From contig JAEBUN010000005.1 in the NCBI GenBank assembly GCA_023014365.1, positions 1,798,001 to 1,862,000 on the forward strand: 64,000 bases of DNA, read 5' to 3'. Origin of the DNA: Lepiota brunneoincarnata (lineage: Eukaryota > Basidiomycota > Agaricomycetes > Agaricales > Agaricaceae). A model generated the notes under the pieces. The model did no database searches. It was not told the origin of the DNA and saw only the letters and a program-made list of their open reading frames with translations. A program made the translations under genes and the position numbers. Positions 48,007-59,369 of the stretch are shown piece after piece. Positions within the stretch are counted from its first letter, which is position 1, and every line of letters starts with the position of its first letter.

Positions 48007-48230
48007 GTGTCAGTGGCTGGTTTGCATCCATCCATCTTCCAGCTGCAGCCGGCATGACGATATATAATCCCCTCGTGATTCGCCCTAAAATACGGCTCTC
48101 TCGGATCATGTCTAGATAGACCTAGTCAAATAGATTCATTGTCGGTAGCAATAGAGAGGGATGGTCGGGTCCCTGCCAAAATCCTTGCAACAAGGTGGCT
48201 GTCCTTGAAGCAGTAGGCCAAATAATCTCC

Positions 48231-49791
48231 TCACTCCCACGTCGAAAAATGGAAGAACCCTCCGCTACAACCGGTAATTAGAGGAAAGTGCCGGAATTGT
48301 AAGTCTCAATGCCACTTACGACCCTATACCCGAGTGTCGAGAGAAGTAGTCGACGTCAATGTTGACTGTAGGGATACCATAGGAGTACGGGGCTGAGCTC
48401 GGGTGGAAAAACGTACCTGCGAGAGCAAGAAAGACCTGGTAGCAATGTTATTTTGGAGCATGAGCCGAGGGAAGAGGTGAAAACGAACCGCGCGTTCATC
48501 CAGAGTGAGCACCCTTGAACTGAATTGAGGCACATAACCTTCTCCACCTGGCAGCGGTGTGACCGGCTTGAAGCTGACAGAGTAACGCCCTGAGGGGACG
48601 TGTATCATATGTCCCAAATTGTGGACTTAGGGCATTCACCTGTATCGGTAAATATCTGAGGCAGATTCAGCGACGTAACAACGCAAAGGCTTAAAGCACA
48701 AAATAATACCTCTCGACCAAACCCGCGGAATGCGCGACTGATGAAGCCTACGTCTTGTCCCCTTCCATCGAAGAGGTGAAAATCCCAGGCAAGGAAAGGG
48801 GCGTCGACTTTTGCAATCTGGGTGAAAATGGCAGGGTCGGGTTCAGGTTGCGGCTCTGACGCCAGGGACAGTATTCGCCTTGAGCTCTCCCTTCCAAGGC
48901 AGCTCAACGCAGGAAGCCAGGTTTTAGAAATAGTATTTTTACCTAAGGAAGAGATCGTAGCGCCTCCGCCAAGGATGCCATACCTGTTGAACCTCTCCAA
49001 ATGTATCGAGTATTGGCTCTCCTTCAGGTGTGTAGTCTGAAAAGTTTCTTAAGTGCTGCACGAACATTTTCGAATTAATCAAAGCAAATGGCCGTCGGAT
49101 CTGGGGACACACACTCAGACAAATACTGAGTACAAGATGTGTAAGGCTGATTTACCCATAGAATGGGTGAACCGTTAGTATCCAAGATCACGGCTCTGAA
49201 CGGTCGATGGGTGGCAAATGCCTGACGGGTGACTGTACCGAGGAAACCCCGATCTTCCTCAGCGATGAATCCAAGTGGTAGCGCCGTCTTCGTTAGCTGT
49301 GGTTTGGCAAATTTTGAAGGTCACTTTCGTACGCACGAAGAAGTCTAACTCACTAACTGTATATTTATTGCATTGCTCAAAACCAGCGAAGATGTTCAAC
49401 ATTTCGATTTGTCTGCATGTAGTTTGTTAGCGGGTTGACTGGTTCAAAGTACGGGCTTGAGGTACCGTTCAATGATAAGGGTATTGTTTTGCATCAACAG
49501 CCTGTGGAGTCCTTCCTTAGGATTACTAACTGGGGGCCGCTGTGAAGTATGCCATATGCGCGAATCTTCATCAGATAGTGGGGTTTCGAGAGGTAGCGGG
49601 TCATTCAAATGCTGGCGCGGTATCGAGGGACGGATGCTTTCGCGACTCCTTCCAACACCAGTGGTGCGTTTAGAAAAGCGACTCAGGACATATTCACGAC
49701 AGGGTTGGCGCCAAGATAACCATGGCTGAGCCTGGAGCTGTTGTAGATGCAACTGCCCTGGGGTTAGCCTATGCATTAGGGCTGGGTTCAT
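48231..49791 (-). CDS. AIM25: Mitochondrial phospholipid-scramblase-family protein (AIM25-like)
   Basis: This belongs to the scramblase/Tubby-like family; yeast Aim25 is the closest named relative and is mitochondrial. The ATG at 49791 (MNPALMHRLTPGQLHLQQLQ) leads a basic, Gln/Arg-rich presequence-like region. NPKEGLHRLLMQNNTLIIER then splices to QIEMLNIFAGFEQCNKYTV, the family core. Later exons give AKVDAPFLAWDFHLFDGRGQ, FISRAFRGFGREIFTDTGEY, LTLDERAV and the calcium-site-like TVNIDVDYFSRHSGIGS. A final donor GTAAGT near 48314 joins SGGFFHFSTWE, stop 48231-48233. The frame opening at 49830 lacks an ATG. It is head-to-head with mtIF2. Actual scrambling activity of this clade is not established. 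Confidence 0.82.
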
Positions 49792-50066
49792 AGCGCTGTG
49801 AGTTAAGAGAACGGCGGACGTGTGCAGCAATATTAAGAACCGTCACTGCTCGGCGCGACCGTGGCGGAATGGAGAAACCCTGTCACGTGTACAGACAACT
49901 GGCTTAGTCCCCGGTACGCTGAAAGATATTGTTCTGCTTTTTCAGCACCGGAACCACCTGGCCATTGCTCACCTCAGAAACAGGCCCAGTGAGCTGCGCG
50001 TGAGCGGTGTCCAGAACCTCTAAATGCACCGAAACAGGAGTTTTCTCCCCATATTACGATGCCAAC
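49792..50066. promoter_or_regulatory. Shared promoter region of AIM25-like gene and mtIF2
   Basis: 275 bp separate the divergent start codons of two proteins expected in mitochondria. No named motif is evident. Joint regulation is an inference from the layout. Confidence 0.45.
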
Positions 50067-53050
50067 ATGTCCAATCTCGTTCAGGCCGCAACGGCTGCTA
50101 AATTGAAGGTGTGATTCTTTTTTCTTCAGCTCACAGAAACTGTTTGATGGTCTGTTCTAGTCTGCTGGACAAACCCATGACTACTCGGAACAGTTCCCCA
50201 CCACAAAGAAGTGGATTTCGCTACCGCCGTCAGACGTGAGCCTACACACACGATATGAAGGCACTAGCCTCACTAATTTACAGAGTTTACCCTCACCCAA
50301 ATCCTGGGCTCGTCCAAGCGACCACGGCGGTCCCTCCCGCTCCCATACTTCCGAACGCTGTTTGTGCCACGTCCAATTTTGCAGCCCATTGACAAACTTA
50401 TCTCTTGCCTAGCATCACGACCCTCTGCTTCCTCTTCACAGCATAAGTCAGTCCCCTCCAGATGGTCGCCATCCTCATTACAATCCGAAACAAGATAAAG
50501 CCCGGAGCCAAATCCGTAAAAACGACATGCGACCCCCTTCAAATCTGTCTAATCAAAAGCAATTCCCAATGACCTCACAAAGCGGTACGATCAGCACAGA
50601 GACTCTGATAGCAAACAACACTTCGTTTACCGCAAGAGAGATTCCCTATGCCTCAGAGTATGGTCATGACTCCAGAAGGGACAGAAAGAACCGCTCAAAA
50701 TCGGACTCTTATAAGGCACGTGGGTCCTATCTGCCCAACCTGCACCGTGGTGAGGAGCGAGATACAGTGCAGGGGTCCCAAAAATATGAGCAAGCTCGGA
50801 AATCAAAAGTGCGTCTGCCTCCCATCAAACCGAAACCACGAATGGATGCGTATATCCCAACCACTGTAACCGTTGGAACTCTGGCAAGAATCCTGAATGT
50901 GAGGTTCGGTACGTCTCATCTCCTATTTCTATAACTTCCGCAACTTATTATGTCTGCAAAAGATCGACTTATCCGAAAGATGGTCGAAGCCGGGATGGGA
51001 GAGGAAGCAACTCATGATCATGGTACCAAGCCCTTCCGCCAAAACCTATCGGCTGAACTAATTACTGTCACTAGTTCTGACTTCTGATTACGCTGTCCTC
51101 TTGGCGGAAGAACTTGGACGCAACCCGATTGTTGACGATGAGGCCGCCTTTGATCTTTACCCACCGTAAGTCTTTCCAGATACACAGTTTGATTCAGCTC
51201 GACCTAACTTGACGCGTAGCTCCCCTCATCCTAATTACTCTTCTCTGCCATCGCGACCACCAATAGTGACAATCATGGGGCATGTTGACCATGGGAAGAC
51301 GACTCTGCTCGACACCTTACGATCTTCAGCAGTCGCGAAAGGCGAAGCGGGGGGAATAACACAGCACATTGGTGCCTTCTCAGTACCTGTTACATCCTCA
51401 CAGGGAGACCAGTCGATCACGTTCCTTGACACTCCCGGCCATGCTGCATTTTCCGCCATGCGAGCACGCGGTGCTAGTATCACGGATCTAGTGGTACTTG
51501 TCGTTGCGGCAGATGATGGTATCATGCCCCAGACGAAGGAGGTCATCAACCTCCTTCAAAAAGATGCCGGAAAAGTCGGGTTTGTTGTCGCAATCAACAA
51601 GGTTGATAAGCCAGAGGCTGATGTCGTGAGTTCAATATCTCTCCACGTGGAGAGGACAAATAAGAACCGTGTTTGCCCTTTAGGAAGCCGTTAAGCTGGC
51701 ACTTCTGTCGGAAGGAATTCAACTTGAGTCCTTCGGTGGTGATGTACCCTCGGTTGAGGTCTCCGGGATGACAGGTAAAGGGCTACCTGATCTCATAGAG
51801 ACCCTATCAGCGATGGCAGAGCTCCAGGACCTCCGCGCAGAAAAGGAGGGTGCTATGCACGGATACATCCTCGAGTCGAAAATGACCAAGGGATTGGGGT
51901 GAGTCTCAGATCAACCCACAAAACAATCTCTCATGGCGTACATAGGCCAGTCGCAACCGTTTTGGTGCTACAGGGATCCCTGACGATAGGTTCCCATATT
52001 CTGAGTGGCACCCATCAGGCCAAAGCTCGTGCAATGGCCGACCCTGCTGGCAAGTCAGTTAAGGTGGCATACCCTGGCATGGCCGTTACCGTATCCGGCT
52101 GGAAAACGTTGCCCAAAGCAGGAGATGAGGTCCTTGACGGTAAAGAGCCAGACGTCAAGAAGGCTTTGGCTAATCGCGCAAGGCAAGCAAATATAGCAGC
52201 ATCGTTGGCAGACGTAGATGCCATCAACGCTGTCCGAAAAGAAGAGCGCGAACGACGGAAGGTGGAGTCCCAGGATGACAAGAACCCACCGGCCCCGAGC
52301 AACCCCAAGGGACCCAAGGAACTGAAACTTATCATCAAGGCTGACGTGAGTGGAAGCGCGGAGGCTGTTGAAGGGGCACTGCAAGGTATTGGTAACAAAG
52401 AAGTTACGACCAAGGTAGTGTCGTCAGGTGTAGGAGATGTGACAGAGTCCGATGTGCTGATGGCCAAAGCTATTGATGGTAGGTGTCCCCTGGAACCATT
52501 ACTGTGTCATTGACCAACACTCTCGGATAGCCTCCGTCGTAGCTTTCTCCGTCTCTACACCTCGCTCAGTGGAGATACTGGCAGCCCAAAATGGCGTGCC
52601 TATAATCACGTCTCCCATCATATACCGATTAATGGAAGATGTTCAACAGCAAGTGATCGCCCTTCTACCCACCACGAAAGAAACCAAAGTGACTGGCGAA
52701 GCCACTGTACTTCAGTTGTTTGACATCCACTTGAAGGCGAAGCAAGTGAAGAAGATTGCTGGCTGTCGTGTGGTCAATGGTATCATTGAAAAGGCCAGGT
52801 TTGCACGGATTGTTAGAGATGGCACAGTTGTTCATGAAGGTATGTTCAATACATATGTTTCAATTCAGTTTGGATCGTCGAATTAATCCCTGTTTCAGGT
52901 TCCTTAGACACGATGCGTATACTTAAGAAAGACGTGATTGAAGTACGCAAGGGCTCAGAATGTGGTCTGAGTTTCGTAGATTTCGGTGATCTTCGCGAGG
53001 GAGACTTGATCCAGATGTACCAAACTATAGAGAAGCCCGGGATTCTATAA
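50067..53050 (+). CDS. IFM1: Mitochondrial translation initiation factor IF-2
   Basis: This GTPase delivers initiator tRNA to the mitochondrial small ribosomal subunit. The G domain (51240-51650) shows G1 [11 protein letters not shown], switch [12 protein letters not shown]3 [15 protein letters not shown] and G4 NKVDKP. Upstream is the IF2N-like segment [14 protein letters not shown] and [14 protein letters not shown]; downstream are domain II ([14 protein letters not shown] [20 protein letters not shown]) and domains III-IV, ending [20 protein letters not shown]. The stop is 53048-53050. The start at 50067 ([14 protein letters not shown]) gives an unbroken first exon but is not a textbook presequence, and the exons between 50100 and 50560 are uncertain. 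Assignment to mitochondria rests on bacterial-type sequence in a nuclear gene. Confidence 0.92.
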
Positions 53051-53108
53051 ATGCTTGTAGCTTCATAGTTTCTTAGAGTACTTCAGATTATGAACTTGTT
53101 TCGTAATA

Positions 53109-54514
53109 TTAATAATTATGAGCACTTTCATCGAGGTGCAATTCTTTGCCCCCTACAGTACCCGTTCGTCCACCGACGCCAAAAGTGTAACTGATCCCAC
53201 CAAGATCGCGGGTTGTCTTTTCCAAGAGTATCCATCCACGGTTGTCTCGTTTTTGCAGCTGTAGTTCAACCTGGTATACGTCAGCCAGACAAAGATGCAA
53301 CGCGGTGGGAGAACACATATACCTTCGCATTCGAGAAGCGATAAGTGCACTGATCTGGGACGATTGGGCCGAAGAGATCCAACACGCGTGAAAAGCGTTT
53401 TGATCCGGGAAGATATATGTCGAGCGTAATCTGATAGAGCTTGTGAGGCCTTTCAGGCCAATACTAGGCAAGGTTTACAGTATACCTGGTCAAAAGAGTC
53501 AAACTTAACGATGCTACGCTCTTTGTCCGCTTGCTTGGCAAATACTGAGACGTGGACTTTGTCGAGGGTCTGGTAGTGATCTATACGGCAGTCAACGAGT
53601 TCTTCTGTCTTGTGGCTGGGTCAATAATTGCACAGTCCACCCAAAGGGGCAGTTTGACACCAACCGCAGGTGCCGCAGTTGTGCGAGGTGCAAAGACATG
53701 ACGGCCAGTCTTACAACCCTTGATCTTTAAGAACTCTTCAAATTCCAAGACACGACGTTTGCAGCATATATAGCCCTGTGAAGTAAATCCGTTCGAGATG
53801 GACATATAGGTATACTTGCTTCGCAATTTACCTTGCTTCCCTCCCTGAAGATAGGCTGCGGGAATTCAGAATTCAGCGTCATCACATACAATAAACAATC
53901 GAGTACCCACCAGTGAAGGGTGGTAGGTGCAGACCGTCCCTGGACCATCCCCTTGCCTATTTTCTGCATCGCTGACGAAGGGTACGCCACAGCCCTTCCT
54001 CTTGCAGGTAGTCCCTGGTGCGACAGGAATGGTAAGGTCGTCTTCCTCGACGATAGGAGGTGGTTGAACCAGTTCAGCATTAAGTCGCGATAAGCTCTGA
54101 GCTGGGCCTGATGAATACGTCTCCTTGTCTGTCTCTCTAGACTCTGTGACAGAGAATATCGCGGTGGACGACGGCTTAGGTTCCGGAGCCTTAGGTGCTT
54201 CAGTTACATGACCATCGACTTCGGTGCACCCCTGCCATCTCTATCAAGATGCGGAAGACCTACTGAGTGCTATGGAGACCTACCGGAATCTCCATGAACT
54301 CATCGAAACTGAGTACAGGTTTGTTGATACTTGAACAACACGACCATGATTTCTGGCCTTCGTGAAAGATCTGTTGTCCCGTTCATTGAATCAAAAAAGT
54401 TTGGGACTTGTGGAAGCGGGAGCGGCTAACCGGGGCACCAGGGTGGTGAACACATTTATCAATCGAGCCCTCAGTATACTCAGCACCGCATCCTCTGCGC
54501 GTGCAACGAGACAT
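53109..54514 (-). CDS. CHORD-CS domain protein (RAR1/melusin/CHORDC1 type, HSP90 co-chaperone)
   Basis: CHORD proteins bind zinc and the HSP90 ATPase domain. The ATG at 54514 starts the first CHORD at once: MSRCTRRGCGAEYTEGS, CVHHPGAP, intron, IFHEGQKSWSCC, DEFMEIPGCTEVDGH. A Ser/Pro-rich linker leads to the second CHORD: CKRKGCGVPFVSDA, CTYHPSPP, IFREGSKGYICCKRRVLEFE, GCKTGRHVF. The CS (p23-like) domain covers about 53640-53160 (VDCRIDHYQTLDKVHVSVFA, YQITLDIYLPGSKRF, YRFSNAKVELQLQKRDN). It ends DESAHNY, stop 53109-53111. The domain order CHORD-CHORD-CS is that of the animal and fungal members. It is convergent with mtIF2, only 58 bp away. Confidence 0.92.
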
Positions 54515-54707
54515 TATGGAACGTAAATAGTTGTGAGCCGGGGAAAGAAGAGACTTGGTTGAGATAGAAGAGGTAGGAATAATAATGTTGTTATGGACCG
54601 TCCCTTCACAGGGGAATTTTCGTTAACCTTCTCCACTGTTCTTGTTCCTATATTACGTAACAAAAGGATTATATCCCAATAAGCACTGTATACCGAGAGA
54701 AACATGG

Positions 54708-55984
54708 TCATGACAGGCCGGGTCCGTACATCTCCCACACAAGGAAGCCCACGCCCCAAGGTCCAACACGACCTAATGTCCGGAACACACTAACAAGCTT
54801 ACCTCGGAGACCAGACGAGGGAGGTGATTCGCAGTTTGGATCGCGGAAGAGTACAATGGGACCATCAGCGTGTATGGCGTCAAGAATCGGTTTGAACGCC
54901 CGGGGCTGATCAGACTCCAAGTTGGCAAGATAGATCAGGTGCCTAGCTCTGTCCCAAGGCCGGCATATAGCTTCGTAAGCTAAGCCGGCCAAAACCTAGA
55001 TTCTTCAGTTGAATACCGGAGAACGGACACAATGTCACTTACACCTCCGGAAACCAGTATAACACTATTGAGAACACGCGGGATCTGCTCCTTCATCGAT
55101 TTGAGACGGGTCCCGGACCTGTCTATGTAGAATAAAAGACCCTCTGAGTGTGACTTGGCCGCCTGACCGACTCTTCTTGTAACTTCAAAGATTGTGAAGA
55201 AAGCAGAAAAAGCTAAGAGAAGAGAGTTTAGGTAAGGGAGAGCTGAACCAAGTCTGTAAACACCCACCACATATGTCTTTAGCACAACCCCAACCCCATC
55301 CACTCCATCCACGGCCGGCCATTTCTCCTACCTCCTTCATCCAATTGCGAAGTTCACGGGCTTCTCGTAAGCTGGTTTTCGTTGACCCTGATATAGAGTT
55401 TGGCGAATCTCGTATAATGTCCCTCCAGGCCTGCGTCCAAGAGTATCCCGCTGTGCCCCCCTCGATCGCGAGGCGTACATTTTCAACAGGAGCGCCGACA
55501 AGTGCTTGGACTCCTCCAGCGATTCCGCCTGATACAGCAGCTGCAAAAATCGGATGACCAAGCATGACGGGCTCGACCATTGAATATGATTCGGCGTAGG
55601 TTGTCCACAGGACGGTGCCCAGCATTGCGTTCACGACCATAGGGGGGAAGAAATGCTTCCGAAAGGCACCGAACTGGAGGGTTGACCTGAGTCCAAAGGC
55701 CTCTAGAAGCGATTGCTGACTCACGCCTTGAAGTTTTACTACAGACAATAGAAATCTGTGATCAAAGGCTGTTCCCTGGTGTTCGGCCATGCTCCTGAGT
55801 GACTGCCAACCATTGACTTTATTATGTTAGCATGCATAGTGATGCAAGCACATAAATTACTTTTTGATGGTCGAAACAGGCGAACAGGTCGAGCAAAATA
55901 GAGTGCTAAGCTACGTGTAAGGGTCCGGGCTACCGCTGCTTGCATACTAGCATTTTGCTCTGCTGGTTGAGAGTCAGCAGTCAT
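54708..55984 (-). CDS. Mitochondrial-carrier-like membrane protein
   Basis: The ATG at 55984 gives MTADSQPAEQNASMQAAVAR and a segment rich in Arg (ALYFARPVRLFRPSK), then after an intron VNGWQSLRSMAEHQG. Downstream are hydrophobic repeats of carrier type: FPPMVVNAMLGTVLWTTYAE, IFAAAVSGGIAGGVQALVGA followed by PVENVRLAIEGG. The last matches the carrier signature P-x-[DE]-x-x-[KR]-x-[KR]-like in relaxed form. The final exons give LAGLAYEAICRPWDRARHLI and GPWGVGFLVWEMYGPGLS. It resembles divergent SLC25-fold proteins of basidiomycetes. The transported substrate cannot be inferred. It is head-to-head with the ALKBH7-like gene. Confidence 0.7.
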
Positions 55985-56229
55985 TGCCGAGTTCTAGGAA
56001 GTGTGTGGGCTAACCTTGGTTTGAGTCTTGCAAATTTTCATCCTGAAAGGCAGAGGACATGGAACAGGCATGAAAACAGAGATTGACGCGTAAAGCTACT
56101 TGTGCCGAACAACCAAACACGCCGGGCGCTCATCACCTCCAGGTAGTGGCAGTGCTCATTTTCTCTACACTCTCCTGCACTACTGTGCCCCAAGCCCAAT
56201 GGCTGCATTGCAATATTGTAAACTCATCG
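55985..56229. promoter_or_regulatory. Shared promoter region of carrier-like and ALKBH7-like genes
   Basis: 245 bp lie between divergent start codons of two likely mitochondrial proteins. Short open frames cross it, but no gene or named motif is evident. Confidence 0.4.
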
Positions 56230-57122
56230 ATGAGGATCATTTCGCGGCCACAAACCCACGCCAGACTCTTTTCCCTAGTACGAACGGCAAGCTCTTGCGA
56301 CAAGCTACAGAATCCTAGACGTTACCCCGAAGGCTTCCAGTTCTGGCCTGACTACTTTACCGTCGACGAACAGAGGGTCTTATTGAAGGCGTCCTTGCAC
56401 AAACTAGATAGCGCAGAGGGAATTAGAAGCCGCAAGAGAAGAAGAAACTATCAGAGGTCGTCATCTGCAAGTGTGTCACAACCAACAAATGTTCACAGTA
56501 TCTTTCTACCAGATGGATACTATGAATTCCAGGAGGTACGGGGATCTCAGATAACTTTTAATGACCGCATGCCGACCGAACACACGGCTTTTAGGGACAC
56601 TATGATGGTGTCATTCGTGGTTACCGAGAGATACATCTTACTTCGTGGCCAGAGGCTGAATTCGAGGGTCTCGCGAGTGTGCTCCAACGTCTGTATGCCT
56701 TGTGTCCTGGTCAGAACGTGCAAACCCATATTCTCCACTTGGCTACACGTGGGTACATATCATCTCATATTGACAATGTCCATGCAAGCGGAACATGGAT
56801 CCTCGGTGTCAGTCTCGGTAACGAAAGAGTTCTACGTTTAGAGTCATCTGGAGATGACCCACTGTTCGACCTTCCTTTACCCTCAGGAAGCGTCTATATC
56901 CAAAGGTGGTGCTCTCACTCCATTATTCGTGTCCTGTTTCATCTTACATCATTGATTAGTGGAAAAACTCGATACACCCGCGAGCACTCGATAATGCACA
57001 AACCCGGAGAAACGCCGGGTCAGCGCCTAAGTATCATGATGAGAGTGAGTATTTTGATAACGTTTCTGAAATGTTTCTTTACTTTTACTCACTCGTGATA
57101 GGACCTTCCAATGACAATTTAA
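56230..57122 (+). CDS. ALKBH7-like 2-oxoglutarate/Fe(II) dioxygenase, mitochondrial
   Basis: AlkB-family ALKBH7 is a mitochondrial dioxygenase linked to necrosis signalling and fat metabolism in animals. The ATG at 56230 was chosen because MRIISRPQTHARLFSLVRTA is a strong mitochondrial presequence. YPEGFQFWPDYFTVDEQRVL follows. A 60-nt intron (donor GTACGG after FQE) joins GHYDGVIRGYREIHLTSWP. The Fe(II) site is SSHIDNVHASG (H-x-D) with GVSLGNERVLRL behind it; after a second intron the distal His lies in TREHSIM and the 2-oxoglutarate Arg in GQRLSIMMR. A last mini-exon adds DLPMTI and the stop at 57120-57122. The length of about 235 residues fits ALKBH7. Confidence 0.85.
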
Positions 57123-57840
57123 CGTATTCCAATTCAGGGGCATCGATCTGGGGTCGCTATCTGAGGCGGCTGGGAAATTCCAACGCCAACAAGTACCAAT
57201 CACGAACCTAGATTCCATGTGCTGAGAATGGGTGGCTTTCGAGGCTTCTCGACTCAGGTATTTTAGCCAGTGTACGGGGGCATTTCCTAGCGATATCTAA
57301 TCTCTCATCTCGCCTTTTAGGCTCCCTGTGATCAAATCTCTATCCTAAATGACGGAAACCGTTAATTTACCCTGTGGATCCATTCAGACAACTTGCTTGT
57401 GCCTGGTATGGCCATTTACCTATTGCAGTAGGTTGCAATTGTCGTTTCCTACGGAAAGCGGCCGACAAACAATACCACGCTCTCGTCACTCTGTCGCCCG
57501 GAGAAGAATGATTGTTGATGCACCCCACTCCCAAGGTTTCGAGGGATTTGTGAAAAGGCGGTCGGCTTCTCTCCCAATATAGACCGGGTGCAACAAAAAT
57601 AAGCTCGCCTCAGGCAGCTCCCTATGATTTCATTCATGTTGCCGAGGCTGCCTTGCAGTTGACGCAGGAGCCCTAGAGCTCTCGATCAATCCAGTTGTGC
57701 CATGCAACTCGATTTGGTGTTCTTCAAGTCCTGTGACATAAAGTCTTCTGAGAACCGTTGTGAACTGCTGCCACGAGGACAATTGGGGTGCAAAAACAAA
57801 ACACACTTTGATCACGGTATGTGTTCTGCAATGACATCGG
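57123..57840. other. Unassigned stretch downstream of ALKBH7-like gene
   Basis: I see no recognisable coding or RNA gene. Short open frames exist on both strands without domain features. Confidence 0.4.
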
Positions 57841-58272
57841 ATGATATTGAATAGATATCTCGATCATTGGTGTGATTTAAGTATGCATGTAAGTACTTTT
57901 GCAAATAAGTTATCTAGATGGCCTGCCACGCGAGTTGGAACAATGGCGTTGAAACTTCATATGGTATCATGGGACGGGAATTACAACAAATTGGATGAGT
58001 ATGTAAGTCGCAGGGCCATTTCAGGTAACCTTGTTTATGCCAGCAGCCCTATGAACGAAGTTAAATACAAGCTGGTCCACGCCATTGACAGGATATGCCA
58101 TTACATACGGCAAATGGACTACGCGGCCGCTGTCATCGCGTATAACCAAAATTTGAGTCCCCTAGAAAACATTGTTATATCGAAACATCGCGGTGATTTA
58201 ACAGCTGAGGTACACCTACATCCTCCTGGCGTTGAGAACCCTGAACGGTTCCGTAGATGTGTTGACCCGTAG
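57841..58272 (+). CDS. Hypothetical ORF, 143 codons, unrecognised
   Basis: An unbroken frame begins with ATG at 57841. Its middle part has protein-like composition (SPMNEVKYKLVHAIDRICHY, AAAVIAYNQNLSPLENIVIS) with no low-complexity bias. No domain is recognised. A following open stretch at 58323-58440 (SKYKGKTNREYVHS, EDAWWE) might be a later exon. It could be a lineage-specific gene, a decayed gene or chance. Confidence 0.25.
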   Translation: MILNRYLDHWCDLSMHVSTFANKLSRWPATRVGTMALKLHMVSWDGNYNKLDEYVSRRAISGNLVYASSPMNEVKYKLVHAIDRICHYIRQMDYAAAVIAYNQNLSPLENIVISKHRGDLTAEVHLHPPGVENPERFRRCVDP

Positions 58273-59369
58273 GGATCCAATAGAACACGCGTGTACCATT
58301 CTTTGCAGTTCCTTTTAGGGTTTTGGAGAGTAAGTATAAAGGAAAAACCAACCGGGAATACGTTCATAGCCCAAATAGCAGGAAAGAGGATGCTTGGTGG
58401 GAAGTGAGTATGACAACGTCGAATCCTTCGACTATATATACTCAAACTACGCTTTGGTTCTCAACCCTCTCGTCAAATATCGCTGCCGGTGATAGGGATT
58501 GGAACTTAGTGTGAGTGTGGATTATGATCGTGGGCGCGACACGGTCGCAGTGGAAGAGTCGAAAATGTAATAGTGTTACGGGTCCCAACGGTGGAGGTGA
58601 CTACCATTGTTGCAGAAGTAGAAGAAAATGAGGCTCGTTTTCGAGAGATGGAATTCTTCAACCGCAGTCAATAATAAAAGCACCAGGAAGGAGGCCAGTG
58701 CTGCGTGGCTTCAATGGTAAAATGATCGTCGCGGACTCGGAAATAGGTGACAGGTGCAAGTGGAGAAGATGAGAACCGCATTATTGCAAAAATCCAAGGC
58801 ACGCGTGGATTAACGCATCATTGCGAGATACACGCGAGGGGGGTGATGAGCCAAGTGCAGGAGATCTTTCTCAAACATGTGCAGTTCAGACGCACGCATG
58901 GTCGCCATGCAGTCATGACAAGATGTAGGATCCTGGGCCGATTATTAATGTGAGATGAGAGAAATAGCTGCTGTAGAGTATTGATCCTCGGAGACTGCTA
59001 TCCTGAGGAGCCGGTCACGGCCTGGTCTTCATTGCTTCCAGACGCGAAGGAGTTTACACATACAAGCACCGTTGTGATTAAAGCACAGGTTCATAGATAG
59101 ACCACGCCACTGGAAATATCGTGAAAGAGGGAAAGCAGGCCCGAAGCGCGGTGGGAACGTTGGAAGGGTTATGTGTTGGTGTCCCTTCGGACCTTGGTCC
59201 CGGTGTCGGGACAACATTGTTTATGCATCGGAGGAGGAGAAAAGCTTCAATTGCTTCAACACTTCCACTTGCATTGTGGCAAACACGAACAGTGACCTCG
59301 TTTCTCGCGATAACGTGATTTGCCTAGCGTCAAATATCCTGGTTCCACCTGAGCCTTCAACCTCCTGCT
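58273..59369. other. Region upstream of LST8 without supported genes
   Basis: About 1.1 kb with only short open frames. It may contain further exons of the hypothetical ORF to the left, and it must contain the LST8 promoter near its right end. No repeat or RNA gene is evident. Confidence 0.4.

Noticed and set aside
58690..58760. tRNA-Gly-like string (GTGGCTTCAATGGTAAAATGATC)-like D-arm at 58696-58720
   Set aside because: Only a TTCAATGGTAAAA segment resembles a D-arm. There is no T-arm GTTCGA motif or closing acceptor stem at the right distance.
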